DNA of 56,606 nucleotides from Candidatus Bathyarchaeota archaeon (GTDB taxonomy: Archaea > Thermoproteota > Bathyarchaeia > 40CM-2-53-6), in the NCBI GenBank assembly GCA_005881695.1, contig VBBT01000111.1, positions 1 to 56,606 on the forward strand, written 5' to 3'. The translations under genes and the position numbers were made by a program. Under the pieces are notes generated by a model. That model was given only the letters and a program-made list of their open reading frames with translations, was not told the origin of the DNA and made no database searches. Of this stretch, positions 40,578 through 48,932 are shown in pieces (the first letter of the stretch is position 1; every line of letters starts with the position of its first letter).

Positions 40578-41273
40578 ATGAGAAAGAACATTCTCGCGGC
40601 TGGAGTCACCTTGCTGGCTCTGGCTCTTCTCTTCGGAGTCTCGTATCCCGAGGGTCTTCTCTTCAGCATACCACTATCGATCCTCAACATCATCCTCGGC
40701 CTACTCACCAGAACGCCCCCAGGTTTGGAAATTCAGCCCGAATCTGCCAACCTCAGACTGCTGATTGACAGAGGGGTTGTCCGTGCCAGCATTTACCAAC
40801 TTGTCTTCCTAAATTCCAAACTCATACTCAAAAGGCTGAGTTCGGTCATGGTGACTGTCATTCTAGCCTTTGTTCTTGCCGTTGTCGGATTGGAGGTTCT
40901 TGGAATTGTCGGAGCGTTAATGGGGGGAATTACCGGGTTCTCTATGCAAGAGTTTCTCACGCAGAGAATGCGAAACAAGATCGGGAGCGAAATGCAACTG
41001 ACCTCCGTTGGAGAGAGCGACATCGAGATCGAATACGATGATCTAGTGGAGGTTAGACTGGTCAAGAGCCGGCTCTACTTGATCACCCTCAGTAATTCTC
41101 TATCAGCCAGCTTTCCTAGAGGATACTCTGGAAAGATAAAACCAATGTTGGCTAATATTTTCGGCTCGAAATTCACAGACGAGGAATCAGTCAGAGCGGC
41201 CGAGGCTGCGGAGAAAGAGAATGAAAAGAGCCAGCATCCCCGTGGCGACCGTGGCAAGTTCTCCCGCCGCTAA
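40578..41273 (+). CDS. Membrane protein with cytosolic PH-like domain
   Basis: A 231-residue protein. An N-terminal hairpin (residues 5-45) and a second hydrophobic pair (VMVTVILAFVLAVVGLEVLG and IVGALMGGITGFSMQEFL) flank a soluble stretch. The region from about 135 (MQLTSVGESDIEIEYDDLVE to ITLSNSLSASFPRGYSGKI) alternates short strands like a bacterial PH domain. The C-terminal tail is charged. The last 87 nt overlap the convergent 41187-41420 gene. I recognise no named family. Confidence 0.65.
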   Translation: MRKNILAAGVTLLALALLFGVSYPEGLLFSIPLSILNIILGLLTRTPPGLEIQPESANLRLLIDRGVVRASIYQLVFLNSKLILKRLSSVMVTVILAFVLAVVGLEVLGIVGALMGGITGFSMQEFLTQRMRNKIGSEMQLTSVGESDIEIEYDDLVEVRLVKSRLYLITLSNSLSASFPRGYSGKIKPMLANIFGSKFTDEESVRAAEAAEKENEKSQHPRGDRGKFSRR

Positions 41274-41420
41274 TACTCTGTTGGGTTCGATGAATAATGC
41301 TCCTCTTCCGGTTGTTTCCACGTAGAACGCCCAAGCCATAAAGATCATGCTCGCCAGACCAGTGGCCAAGGAATAGATCCATATGCCACTCCAAAAGAAC
41401 TTCTCGCGGGACGAGGCCAA
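41187..41420 (-). CDS. Small two-helix membrane protein
   Basis: A 77-residue frame from TTG 41420 with two clear helices (WIYSLATGLASMIFMAWAFY and LATVATGMLALFILFLRSLG) separated by a short polar loop. Both helices have normal membrane composition, so I think it is real even though its 3' part overlaps the plus-strand gene ending at 41273. Function unknown. Confidence 0.5.
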   Translation of the reverse strand: MASSREKFFWSGIWIYSLATGLASMIFMAWAFYVETTGRGALFIEPNRVLAAGELATVATGMLALFILFLRSLGRSD

Positions 41421-41507
41421 GGTAGGACTGTTAGCGCTCGCCTACATAATTAACATCGCGGATGTGGGGGACACTCCACATCACACTCAACTCGAGTCCA
41501 AACAGTC

Positions 41508-42110
41508 CTACTTTCGTCGTCGGAATGCTCTGACAAGGTTCTTGGTGCCCTTAACGCGCCAGAGTTGCAAGCCGGCAATGGTTAGTGCACCGAGGGCGGC
41601 TAATAACTGGGATATGATGAACCTAGTTGCCCCGTCAATCTGTGAGACATTGAAGGCCCAGTTGTAGAACGATTCCGTTGTCTGTTTGAACGCTTGAATC
41701 GATGCGACCGCGTTCACGAACCAGTTTGCCTCCACTATGTATGGAGCGAACAGGATGATTGTAAATGGAGCGAGCACCAAGGCTGCTGTCCTGATCATCC
41801 TGAGAGGGTAAAGTATTCTCCGAATTTGTTTGTCTGGTCCAGCCCTCACGTAAGCAGTGCTTTCAAACACGTTCATCCAAAGCGTGACCACCACGAGGGC
41901 GTTTCCAAGCGATAGAAATAACGCGATAGAAATAGGCAGAGTCCAAGAGCCTATCGGGATAGACACGGTCTTGTCAACGAAGCCAGTGTTCAACGCGTTA
42001 TAGAAGAAGAGAAGCTCCAAGCTCACGCAGACCGCGGCGAAAATGATAGCCGGAATCCAGCCACGGAGAACCTCCCATCGCAAAAAGAGTCTGTGGTATT
42101 GCTCGGACAA
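41508..42110 (-). CDS. Unrecognised four-helix membrane protein
   Basis: A 200-residue integral membrane protein with four helices (about 20-40, 55-78, 107-128 and 160-182), a short basic start and a basic end (WRVKGTKNLVRAFRRRK). It has no cofactor or catalytic motif that I can see. It diverges from the operon of the AAA-Lon protein with a 193-bp gap that contains no other gene. Confidence 0.65.
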   Translation of the reverse strand: MSEQYHRLFLRWEVLRGWIPAIIFAAVCVSLELLFFYNALNTGFVDKTVSIPIGSWTLPISIALFLSLGNALVVVTLWMNVFESTAYVRAGPDKQIRRILYPLRMIRTAALVLAPFTIILFAPYIVEANWFVNAVASIQAFKQTTESFYNWAFNVSQIDGATRFIISQLLAALGALTIAGLQLWRVKGTKNLVRAFRRRK

Positions 42111-42303
42111 TTCTCCTTCCCTAGCGTGTCCTTTTGAGCCGCACTCGGCCTTGTTAAAAAACCAATGGACCCTGTAACCAAATGGTTTCTCTCGGGGTTA
42201 CGGGACCTTAGTCTATTCCTCGAACAGCCCTCCCTCTGCGGAACGCGATTCTATGGTCGCGCGCTAAGTGTTAGGGTCGAAACTCAAGGGATCGACGCTT
42301 TAG

Positions 42304-43161
42304 TTGAAAAAACGGATTGGTCTGCTAGCTGTCCTCATGATAACAGTGATGGCTTTGCTAGTCTCCCCAGTCTACTCTGCCACAATGAATCCCCAGGAGA
42401 ACGTGAATCTTTACACTGGTAACAAGCTCATAATCGACTCAAACCAGCCATCGATAAAATCCGTCGTCGTTCGAGGAAACCTTACCGCAGCGACACTTTC
42501 GAATAACGCGTATCCTTCGAAGAATTTCAGTCTAACAACCAATTCAACGCAACTGTACACGGTTGACCTCTTACTCTCATACCAAGCTCCTTACACTTCA
42601 GAGATAGTGATCAGTGATCCCTTGTCGGGGTCCAAGACCCAATACACCTCCTACTTCGTCTCAGGCGGCGACCTGAATCTCACAATATTCGCCTCGTTCC
42701 AAGCAGCTCCCTCAACCGGGCCCAGCACGCCCCTAGGATGGTCATCCTTCTATGGCTGGGTCTCTCAATTCGGAGGAGCATTTCCCTTCTGGATCAAGAT
42801 ACTGTACGCGGTCCTAGGGGCCCAATTCGCCTTTGTCGGATATAGATGGATAAAATTCGAGGATGAACGCAGGAGGATAGAGGGACATCTGCCTCCGCTG
42901 GACCGTGGAAACAAAGTCTATCTTTGGACCGAAGTTATCTTCCGCACCCTCGTCGCCGGTTTCGCCATCAGCCTAGCGATAATGATTGGCGAGGTCTTGG
43001 TACTCCTAATCGCGCAGTATCTTCTCTTCGTCACCCTGAACCTGATATCGCTCGTCGACTTCTTCTCCATATTCTTCGTCGCGGCGGTCGGAACCTTGGT
43101 CTATCTTACGAGAGAGGGCCTCGAGCGTATCTTCGACCTAAAACCGATCATGGAGGACTGA
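42304..43161 (+). CDS. Secreted/membrane partner protein of the AAA-Lon gene
   Basis: A 285-residue protein from TTG 42304. It has a clean signal peptide (MKKRIGLLAVLMITVMALLV to PVYSA), a ~110-residue Asn/Ser/Thr-rich outside domain of beta character, a first membrane helix (WIKILYAVLGAQFAFVGYRW) and a charged cytosolic loop (KFEDERRRIEGHLPPLDRGN). Two long hydrophobic helices follow, ending in a cytosolic LTREGLERIFDLKPIMED. It is 21 nt upstream of the AAA-Lon gene in the same direction, so the two are very likely one operon. I infer a membrane anchor or sensor for the protease. No family recognised. Confidence 0.7.
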   Translation: MKKRIGLLAVLMITVMALLVSPVYSATMNPQENVNLYTGNKLIIDSNQPSIKSVVVRGNLTAATLSNNAYPSKNFSLTTNSTQLYTVDLLLSYQAPYTSEIVISDPLSGSKTQYTSYFVSGGDLNLTIFASFQAAPSTGPSTPLGWSSFYGWVSQFGGAFPFWIKILYAVLGAQFAFVGYRWIKFEDERRRIEGHLPPLDRGNKVYLWTEVIFRTLVAGFAISLAIMIGEVLVLLIAQYLLFVTLNLISLVDFFSIFFVAAVGTLVYLTREGLERIFDLKPIMED

Positions 43162-43182
43162 CCTACGGCATCTAAGATAAGA

Positions 43183-45966
43183 GTGGCATCGAACGATGAT
43201 CAACTGTCCGAATTCCTATTCGGATCCGTAAGACCATGGTGGGACAGGCAACCATGGCTTAGGCGATTGTTTGTTGTCCCCCTCAAATCGGTCGACAAGT
43301 CTTACTCTAGATGGAGCAAGGCCAGAGTCTCGCCCAGAAGATTCCGGAAAATCCAGGAACGCTTGGACAGGGAGTATCCACCGGAGAAATTCTCGCCGGC
43401 AAACTTGATCGGTCGAGACAAAGAATTCAATGTTCTCATGGATTCGTTCAGACTCCATGTACTACGACACCCGATGCTTGCAAAATACTTCGGGCGAGAC
43501 GAGCTTCCAAAGGCCATCTGTCTCGCCGGTGACAGCGGAACAGGGAAGACGTTTCTGACCATGGTCTCATTGAGACAAATGCTCCTGGAAGGATACCGCG
43601 CCGGCGTGTTAGTCACACCTGTAATCCTGAAGGGATCAGATGTCTATTCTGAATTCTACGGAAAAAGCACCCGACAACTGGGCAGATTCCTGGACTACGC
43701 AAGCTCGGTGCCATCCGTTGTGTATATTGACGAATTCCAGAGCTTCGGTAGAAAAGTGAGAGGAGAAACCGGTGCCGAGATAGAAGATACACGGCTCCAA
43801 GACGAGCTAAATCGCTGGCTTGACAAGATCGTAAGCGGAAAAACCCGGACCCTCGTAGTCGTTGCAACAAATGCCTACGAGAAAATCAGAGAAGACATAC
43901 GCCGACGTTTGACCAAGGTCAGCCTCAACGATGGAGTAACCCGAGAAATGCTTCTTGCGGTTGTCGAAGACTCGATAAAACGAGAGGCCTGGCTAGGCTT
44001 GAAAGCGGAAGACCTTCTCGATCTGATGGAGAGAGAGGTCACTATGAGACGGAGAGCTTCACTCACGCCTAGCGACATTCAGGAAATCTTCCGAGAAGTC
44101 AGAAAATCCAAAGAAGCTCCGCTGAGAGAAAAATTCAGAGACAATCGCAACCTCTCCGCTAGCATCGAGAGGCCCAAAATATCTGTCAAGATAGATGACT
44201 TTGTGATTGCGGCGAGGAACATCAAGCTCTACTCCGAACAAGAGAAATCCCAAGAAGTGACAGACGCAGTCTACGTGAGCAAACCCAAAGTGAACAGAGA
44301 AGACGTCGGGGGCCTCCACGATGTTAAGAATAAGATTCTGAACCACATCGCACTAGCCTTCAATCCGTCCATGGCCGAGCTAGGACATCAGTCCAATCCT
44401 AGGTTCTTCTTGTTGGGTCCACCGGGCACCGGCAAAACTCTCCTCGCCATGGTAGCTGCCGGAGAGAACAACGTGGGATTCATCAAGGTTAGAGGCGGCG
44501 AACTCATGAGTGGCGCGAACTACATGGGTGACCCTGAGAAAAGAGTCAAGGATCTATTTTCGCTCGTGCGACAAAAGAGCCCCTGCATACTCCTACTAGA
44601 CGAGGCGGACGCGATCTTCTGGGGAGGAGACCCTTCTAGCAACAAGATTCTTGCCCAAGTAAAGGCGGAGCTGAGCGAGCTGAGGCCCGAGGATAAGGTA
44701 GTTGTCATCGCGACTTCGAACAAAGAACAATTGATCGATCAGGCCACACGGGACAGGTTCGAACCCAACATCTACTACGTTCACCCGCCCCAAAACGATA
44801 GCGAATGGAACGAGGTCGTCGGAATCCATCTAAAGAAATTCAGCAGATACCTACACCAAGAAGTCGATGCGGCTAAAATCACGAAGATGTTTCGACGACA
44901 GAGGGTTCTTAGTCCAAGAGGCGCCGCAGAGACAGTATCGGAAGCTCACCGCATGTGGGCATCAGAGGTTGCTGCGGCCCGCGAGGTCACTCAGGCTAAA
45001 GGCCACGAGACATCGCTTCAAGGTGTCACGCTCAAGTACCAAGATGATCTAGACCGCTTGGACCAGTTACTCGCGATTTACAAGAACGAAGAAAACCCGC
45101 TCACGCCCGACCAGGTCACCCAGGACAACTACAAGATCCGACTCTTCCACTTCCAACGAGCCATCTCAAGCCTTGAATCTCTTGAGGACAAGGAACACCG
45201 CGAAATCGCTGAAGCGTTGATCCTAACCCAGGCAATACCTGGAGTAACGTATGGTCTCTACACTAGTGATAGAGGAAGTGGCGGTATCCTAACTATTCAG
45301 TGCACCGTAAGACCCATCAATCCTGGAGAGAGGCACGTATCGGTTACTGGCCAAGCAAGCTCGATGATGATGGGACAGAGCTTCGTGCCCGATGACTCCG
45401 TAATACAGAGCGCTACCAACGCCGTCGAGGCTGTCAGATCATGGCTGTGGTTGAAAGCTCGAGCAAATCTGTCCAGATTCCATGTCGCGTTTCAGATCCG
45501 ATCCATTCTCGAAGGCGCACCTGGCCAGGGAGTATCGGGTCCAAGTGCAGGCTACGCTATGCTGAACGCACTAGTGTCGGAACTGTCAGGAATCCCGATT
45601 CCACAGTCTAGAGTGATGACCGGAACGATAGGGCTGAAAATGGACATCGGACCAGTTGGCGGGCTCGGTGGAAGAGGCAGAGAAGCTGGGAAGCTTGTGG
45701 GTATTCTGAAGGCCGAGAAGATCAAGGTCACCGACCTACTGGTGCCGGAGTCCAACTTCAAGAACGCCTCCGACGAGATGAAGATGATTCAGGATGAGGG
45801 AATCATCGTTCACCCCATCGCTAACGCTCCCGACGGATGGCCCATCCTCTTCTCGACGAACGCCGAAGACCTTGCGAAAAAGATTCGCGCATCTCTTATC
45901 GAGAGAGAGTCCGTAGTCGATATGGGACCCAGTTCGTCCCGACTCGTTGGAAGTTCAGGGGCCTAA
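43183..45966 (+). CDS. Double AAA+ (Cdc48-like) protein fused to Lon-type protease domain
   Basis: A 927-residue protein without signal or membrane helix. AAA module 1 has Walker A GDSGTGKT (116-123), Walker B SVVYIDE (178-184) and RRRL. AAA module 2 has VNREDVGGLHDVKNKIL, Walker A GPPGTGKT (412-419), ELMSGANYMGDPEKRVKDLF, which matches the Cdc48 pore/Walker neighbourhood, Walker B CILLLDEAD (468-476) and an arginine finger near DRFE. The C-terminal third is a Lon (S16) protease domain with nucleophile S788 in SGPSAGYAM. At the spacing of the catalytic Lys (43 residues on) stands R831; K837 follows a possible short insertion. LonB has a single AAA with membrane helices, so this layout differs. 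Confidence 0.85.
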   Translation: MASNDDQLSEFLFGSVRPWWDRQPWLRRLFVVPLKSVDKSYSRWSKARVSPRRFRKIQERLDREYPPEKFSPANLIGRDKEFNVLMDSFRLHVLRHPMLAKYFGRDELPKAICLAGDSGTGKTFLTMVSLRQMLLEGYRAGVLVTPVILKGSDVYSEFYGKSTRQLGRFLDYASSVPSVVYIDEFQSFGRKVRGETGAEIEDTRLQDELNRWLDKIVSGKTRTLVVVATNAYEKIREDIRRRLTKVSLNDGVTREMLLAVVEDSIKREAWLGLKAEDLLDLMEREVTMRRRASLTPSDIQEIFREVRKSKEAPLREKFRDNRNLSASIERPKISVKIDDFVIAARNIKLYSEQEKSQEVTDAVYVSKPKVNREDVGGLHDVKNKILNHIALAFNPSMAELGHQSNPRFFLLGPPGTGKTLLAMVAAGENNVGFIKVRGGELMSGANYMGDPEKRVKDLFSLVRQKSPCILLLDEADAIFWGGDPSSNKILAQVKAELSELRPEDKVVVIATSNKEQLIDQATRDRFEPNIYYVHPPQNDSEWNEVVGIHLKKFSRYLHQEVDAAKITKMFRRQRVLSPRGAAETVSEAHRMWASEVAAAREVTQAKGHETSLQGVTLKYQDDLDRLDQLLAIYKNEENPLTPDQVTQDNYKIRLFHFQRAISSLESLEDKEHREIAEALILTQAIPGVTYGLYTSDRGSGGILTIQCTVRPINPGERHVSVTGQASSMMMGQSFVPDDSVIQSATNAVEAVRSWLWLKARANLSRFHVAFQIRSILEGAPGQGVSGPSAGYAMLNALVSELSGIPIPQSRVMTGTIGLKMDIGPVGGLGGRGREAGKLVGILKAEKIKVTDLLVPESNFKNASDEMKMIQDEGIIVHPIANAPDGWPILFSTNAEDLAKKIRASLIERESVVDMGPSSSRLVGSSGA

Positions 45967-46068
45967 TCGTTACCACAACCGCCAGGGTCTACCGAGAAGC
46001 CAATCCTCCTGAGTCTGGACGGCCGAGGATTCCACGTACTCCGATACTCAGCCATTCCGGAGGAGAGC

Positions 46069-46272
46069 ATGACTAGGCTGGGCTTCGAACTCGTGGATCC
46101 TAATAGTGGTGAGGGGGCGTCTGCTGAGGCTGTCGTCGATCCGAAGCTAGTTGAGGACCTAAACTCCTACCGATCGCAAAGGTCAACAGGCAAGGCGTTC
46201 CTGATCTGGATCGATACAGTGAAGGGCGAAGTTAGCTGGCAGCTTAGAAAGATACCGGATCTCGGCTTTTGA
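46069..46272 (+). CDS. Small 67-residue protein downstream of the AAA-Lon gene
   Basis: ATG 46069 is preceded by GGAGGAG at good distance. The protein (start MTRLGFELVDPNSGEGASAE) is acidic and reads as strand-helix-strand, ending with FLIWIDTVKGEVSWQLRKIP. The frame is open upstream to the AAA-Lon stop, but the ribosome binding site supports ATG 46069. It is 102 nt downstream of the AAA-Lon gene and may be its last operon member. Not recognised as a family. Confidence 0.6.
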   Translation: MTRLGFELVDPNSGEGASAEAVVDPKLVEDLNSYRSQRSTGKAFLIWIDTVKGEVSWQLRKIPDLGF

Positions 46273-46406
46273 TGAAATGATAACCAGGGACCTTCAATTG
46301 ACTCATGGGTCCCAAGCAAGGAACCGAACCGGGGTCACATCCGAAGAGCTTCTCCAACGCTGTCACGAGGACCTCCCAGAAAGCGTTCCGGGTCGTCGCC
46401 CAACCT

Positions 46407-46415
46407 TCTATAAAC
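46407..46415 (+). promoter_or_regulatory. TATA box for the first GH15 gene
   Basis: TTCTATAAA, a strong archaeal TATA element. A start site 25-30 nt downstream falls between ATG 46426 and ATG 46459, which supports the second as the translation start. Confidence 0.5.
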
Positions 46416-46458
46416 GAGCAATAACATGGACGAAGATGAAACCGGCTCTGAAGAACAT

Positions 46459-48867
46459 ATGAGTCCGACTTGCGAGGGTGTTGCTCCTGGTTGGCCCGGT
46501 ATTCCGCCCCGTTGGACCTCCAGCGCCAAAGAGGGCACAGGAACCTCGGCAAGTTACCAGAGCAGAGTCTGGTTTACAATATCACATGGAATAGTCAACG
46601 AGGTCTACTATCCCCGAATAGACCAAGCCAACACCAGGGACATGGAATTACTCGTAGCTGACGGCGACCGGTACTTCTCCGAAGAAAAACGAGACACCCT
46701 CAGAAAAATTTCACCGTTAGAACAGGGGGTGCCCGGCTACAAGCTCGTCAACTCTTGCAAGAAGGGCCGATTTCGAATAACTAAGACCGTCATCACGGAC
46801 CCAGAACGAGACGTACTCCTTCAGAAGGTCCACTTCGACCCTCTCAAGGGCAAGCTCGAGGATTACGGAGTCTACGCTCTTCTCTCTCCGCACATTGGCA
46901 ACCGGGGCTATGGAAACAATGGATGGGTCGGGAACTACAAGGGAACACCAACGCTCTATGCCCAGAGAGAAGACACATCATTAGCGCTAGCTTGCTCCAA
47001 CCCCTTCAAACGCATGAGCTGCGGGTACGTAGGGGTGAGCGATGGCTGGCAAGATATCAACACGAACAAGAAGATGACATGGTCATACACCAACGCCCCG
47101 AATGGAAACATCGCGCTGACAGCTGAACTCGACCTTTCGACCAACGATGGCGAGTGCGTAGCAGCCCTCGCCTTTGGACGAACACCCGAGGAAGCAGGAC
47201 AAAAAGCCCGAAGCGCACTCCTAGGAGACTTCGACAAAGCGCAACGAGCGTTCGTAGAGGGCTGGACGGAATCCCGGTCCCTGAGCATGGACCTGGGCAA
47301 AACGTACGAGACTGGCTTCGACCTCTACCGCGTCAGCAACACTGTCCTACGGACCCACGAGGAAAAATCCTACCCCGGCGCAGTAATCGCCAGCCTATCC
47401 ATACCTTGGGGATTCAACAAAGGAGACGACGATATCGGGGGTTATCATCTCATCTGGCCCCGAGACCTAGCTCAGGCAGCGGGGGGACTAATCGCCTCCG
47501 GAGACGTCGAACACGCTAGAGGAACCCTCCTCTATCTCATGTCCACCCAAGAACAAGACGGTCACTGGCTCCAGAACATGTGGCTAGATGGAACTCCCTA
47601 CTGGGGAGGGATACAAATGGATGAGACAGCTTTTCCCATACTCATTGCAGATCATCTCACGCGCATCAACGCCCTCACTGGCCTCGACACTTGGCCCACG
47701 ATCCGCCGAGCTGCGGGATACCTCGCACGCAACGGACCCGTAACACAAGAAGACAGATGGGAAGAAGAAGGTGGATACTCGCCATTCACTCTCGCCGCGG
47801 AAATAGCCGGGTTACTCGCCGCGGGCGATTTTGCCGAGGAGAAGGGCGAGCATGGCTTGGCCACATACCTCAAAGAGACTGCTGATACCTGGAACGAAAA
47901 TATAGAAAGATGGACCTATGTTACAGGGACAGAGCTAGCGAAGAAAGTCGGAGTCAAGGGCTACTATGTTAGGATCGCATCTGCGAACGCCGATGATTCA
48001 GAGCTTCGAGCCTCGGCTTTTGTGGGAATAAAGAATCGGGGCTTAGGGCAAGACGTTCTACCTCTAGAGCAGATGGTGAGCGTTGACGCGCTTGCTCTAG
48101 TCCGGTTCGGATTGAGGTCCCCCAAAGACCCGAGAATAGTCGATACGGTCAAAGTAATAGACGCAGTTTTGAAAAAAGATACGAAGACCGGCCCAGTCTG
48201 GCACAGATATAACCTCGACGGCTACGGGGAACATGATGACGGCTCACCCTTCGATGGCACAGGCGTTGGAAGAGGATGGCCCCTGCTAGCAGGAGAACGA
48301 GCGCACTACGAACTCGCTCTGGGAAACATCGAAGAGGCCCAACGGCTCCTGCATGTCATTGAAGCCCAAGCTAGTCTTGGAGGACTAATCCCGGAACAAG
48401 TCTGGGACGCAGAAGACATACCGAAGAGAGGCCTCCGCAACGGCCGACCCACAGGGTCGGCTATGCCGCTGGTTTGGGCCCACGCGGAGTACATCAAACT
48501 CGTCCGGTCAATTCACGAACGAAAGGTCTTCGACATGCCACCTCAGCCAGTAGCCCGATACCAGACAAGCGAAACGACGTCCAGATTCGCCGCTTGGAGG
48601 TTCAACCAGAAATGCCGGACAATTCCTTTCGGAAAAATTCTAAGGATTGAGGTCCTAGCCCCTGCCACGGTCCACTGGAGCGATGACGACTGGCAGACCA
48701 CAATCGACAGCAAGACCATTGACACGGGAATAGGGATACATTACGCGGATTTGCCCACTAGTGGACTATCGCCAGCCTCGAACATCCTCTTCACCTTCTT
48801 CTGGCCCGACGCTAACAAGTGGGAGGGAACAAACTTCCAAGTGACCGTAGGAGCAGGGTCCCAGTGA
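46459..48867 (+). CDS. GH15 glucoamylase-type glycoside hydrolase
   Basis: An 802-residue cytosolic glucan hydrolase of the bacterial/archaeal GH15 class. The N-terminal beta-sandwich begins with the conserved PGIPPRWTSSAKEGTGTS and VWFTISHGIVNEVYYPRIDQ. The (alpha/alpha)6 barrel has HLIWPRDLAQAAGG, the acid glutamates in QEDRWEEEGGYSPFTLAAEI (E435/E436) and the base in GLIPEQVWDAED (E646). It releases glucose from the non-reducing ends of alpha-1,4 glucans. ATG 46459 is preferred over ATG 46426 because of the TATA position and family N-terminus. No signal peptide, so it probably acts on stored glycogen made by the neighbouring enzymes. Confidence 0.92.
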   Translation: MSPTCEGVAPGWPGIPPRWTSSAKEGTGTSASYQSRVWFTISHGIVNEVYYPRIDQANTRDMELLVADGDRYFSEEKRDTLRKISPLEQGVPGYKLVNSCKKGRFRITKTVITDPERDVLLQKVHFDPLKGKLEDYGVYALLSPHIGNRGYGNNGWVGNYKGTPTLYAQREDTSLALACSNPFKRMSCGYVGVSDGWQDINTNKKMTWSYTNAPNGNIALTAELDLSTNDGECVAALAFGRTPEEAGQKARSALLGDFDKAQRAFVEGWTESRSLSMDLGKTYETGFDLYRVSNTVLRTHEEKSYPGAVIASLSIPWGFNKGDDDIGGYHLIWPRDLAQAAGGLIASGDVEHARGTLLYLMSTQEQDGHWLQNMWLDGTPYWGGIQMDETAFPILIADHLTRINALTGLDTWPTIRRAAGYLARNGPVTQEDRWEEEGGYSPFTLAAEIAGLLAAGDFAEEKGEHGLATYLKETADTWNENIERWTYVTGTELAKKVGVKGYYVRIASANADDSELRASAFVGIKNRGLGQDVLPLEQMVSVDALALVRFGLRSPKDPRIVDTVKVIDAVLKKDTKTGPVWHRYNLDGYGEHDDGSPFDGTGVGRGWPLLAGERAHYELALGNIEEAQRLLHVIEAQASLGGLIPEQVWDAEDIPKRGLRNGRPTGSAMPLVWAHAEYIKLVRSIHERKVFDMPPQPVARYQTSETTSRFAAWRFNQKCRTIPFGKILRIEVLAPATVHWSDDDWQTTIDSKTIDTGIGIHYADLPTSGLSPASNILFTFFWPDANKWEGTNFQVTVGAGSQ

Positions 48868-48932
48868 CTGTTCAAACTGAAACGTAAGACTTAGCCGTCA
48901 TTGCTCGCCCAGGGCAGAGGAGCATCCCAACC

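Noticed and set aside
45967-46068. Open frame upstream of the 67-residue gene, in frame with the AAA-Lon stop
   Set aside because: A 34-codon open stretch is not unusual at this G+C, and a strong ribosome binding site marks ATG 46069 as the start.
46287-46313. Hairpin GGGACC...GGTCCC after the 46069-46272 gene
   Set aside because: A 6-bp stem with a 15-nt loop and no T-tract is weak as a terminator and common by chance at this base composition.
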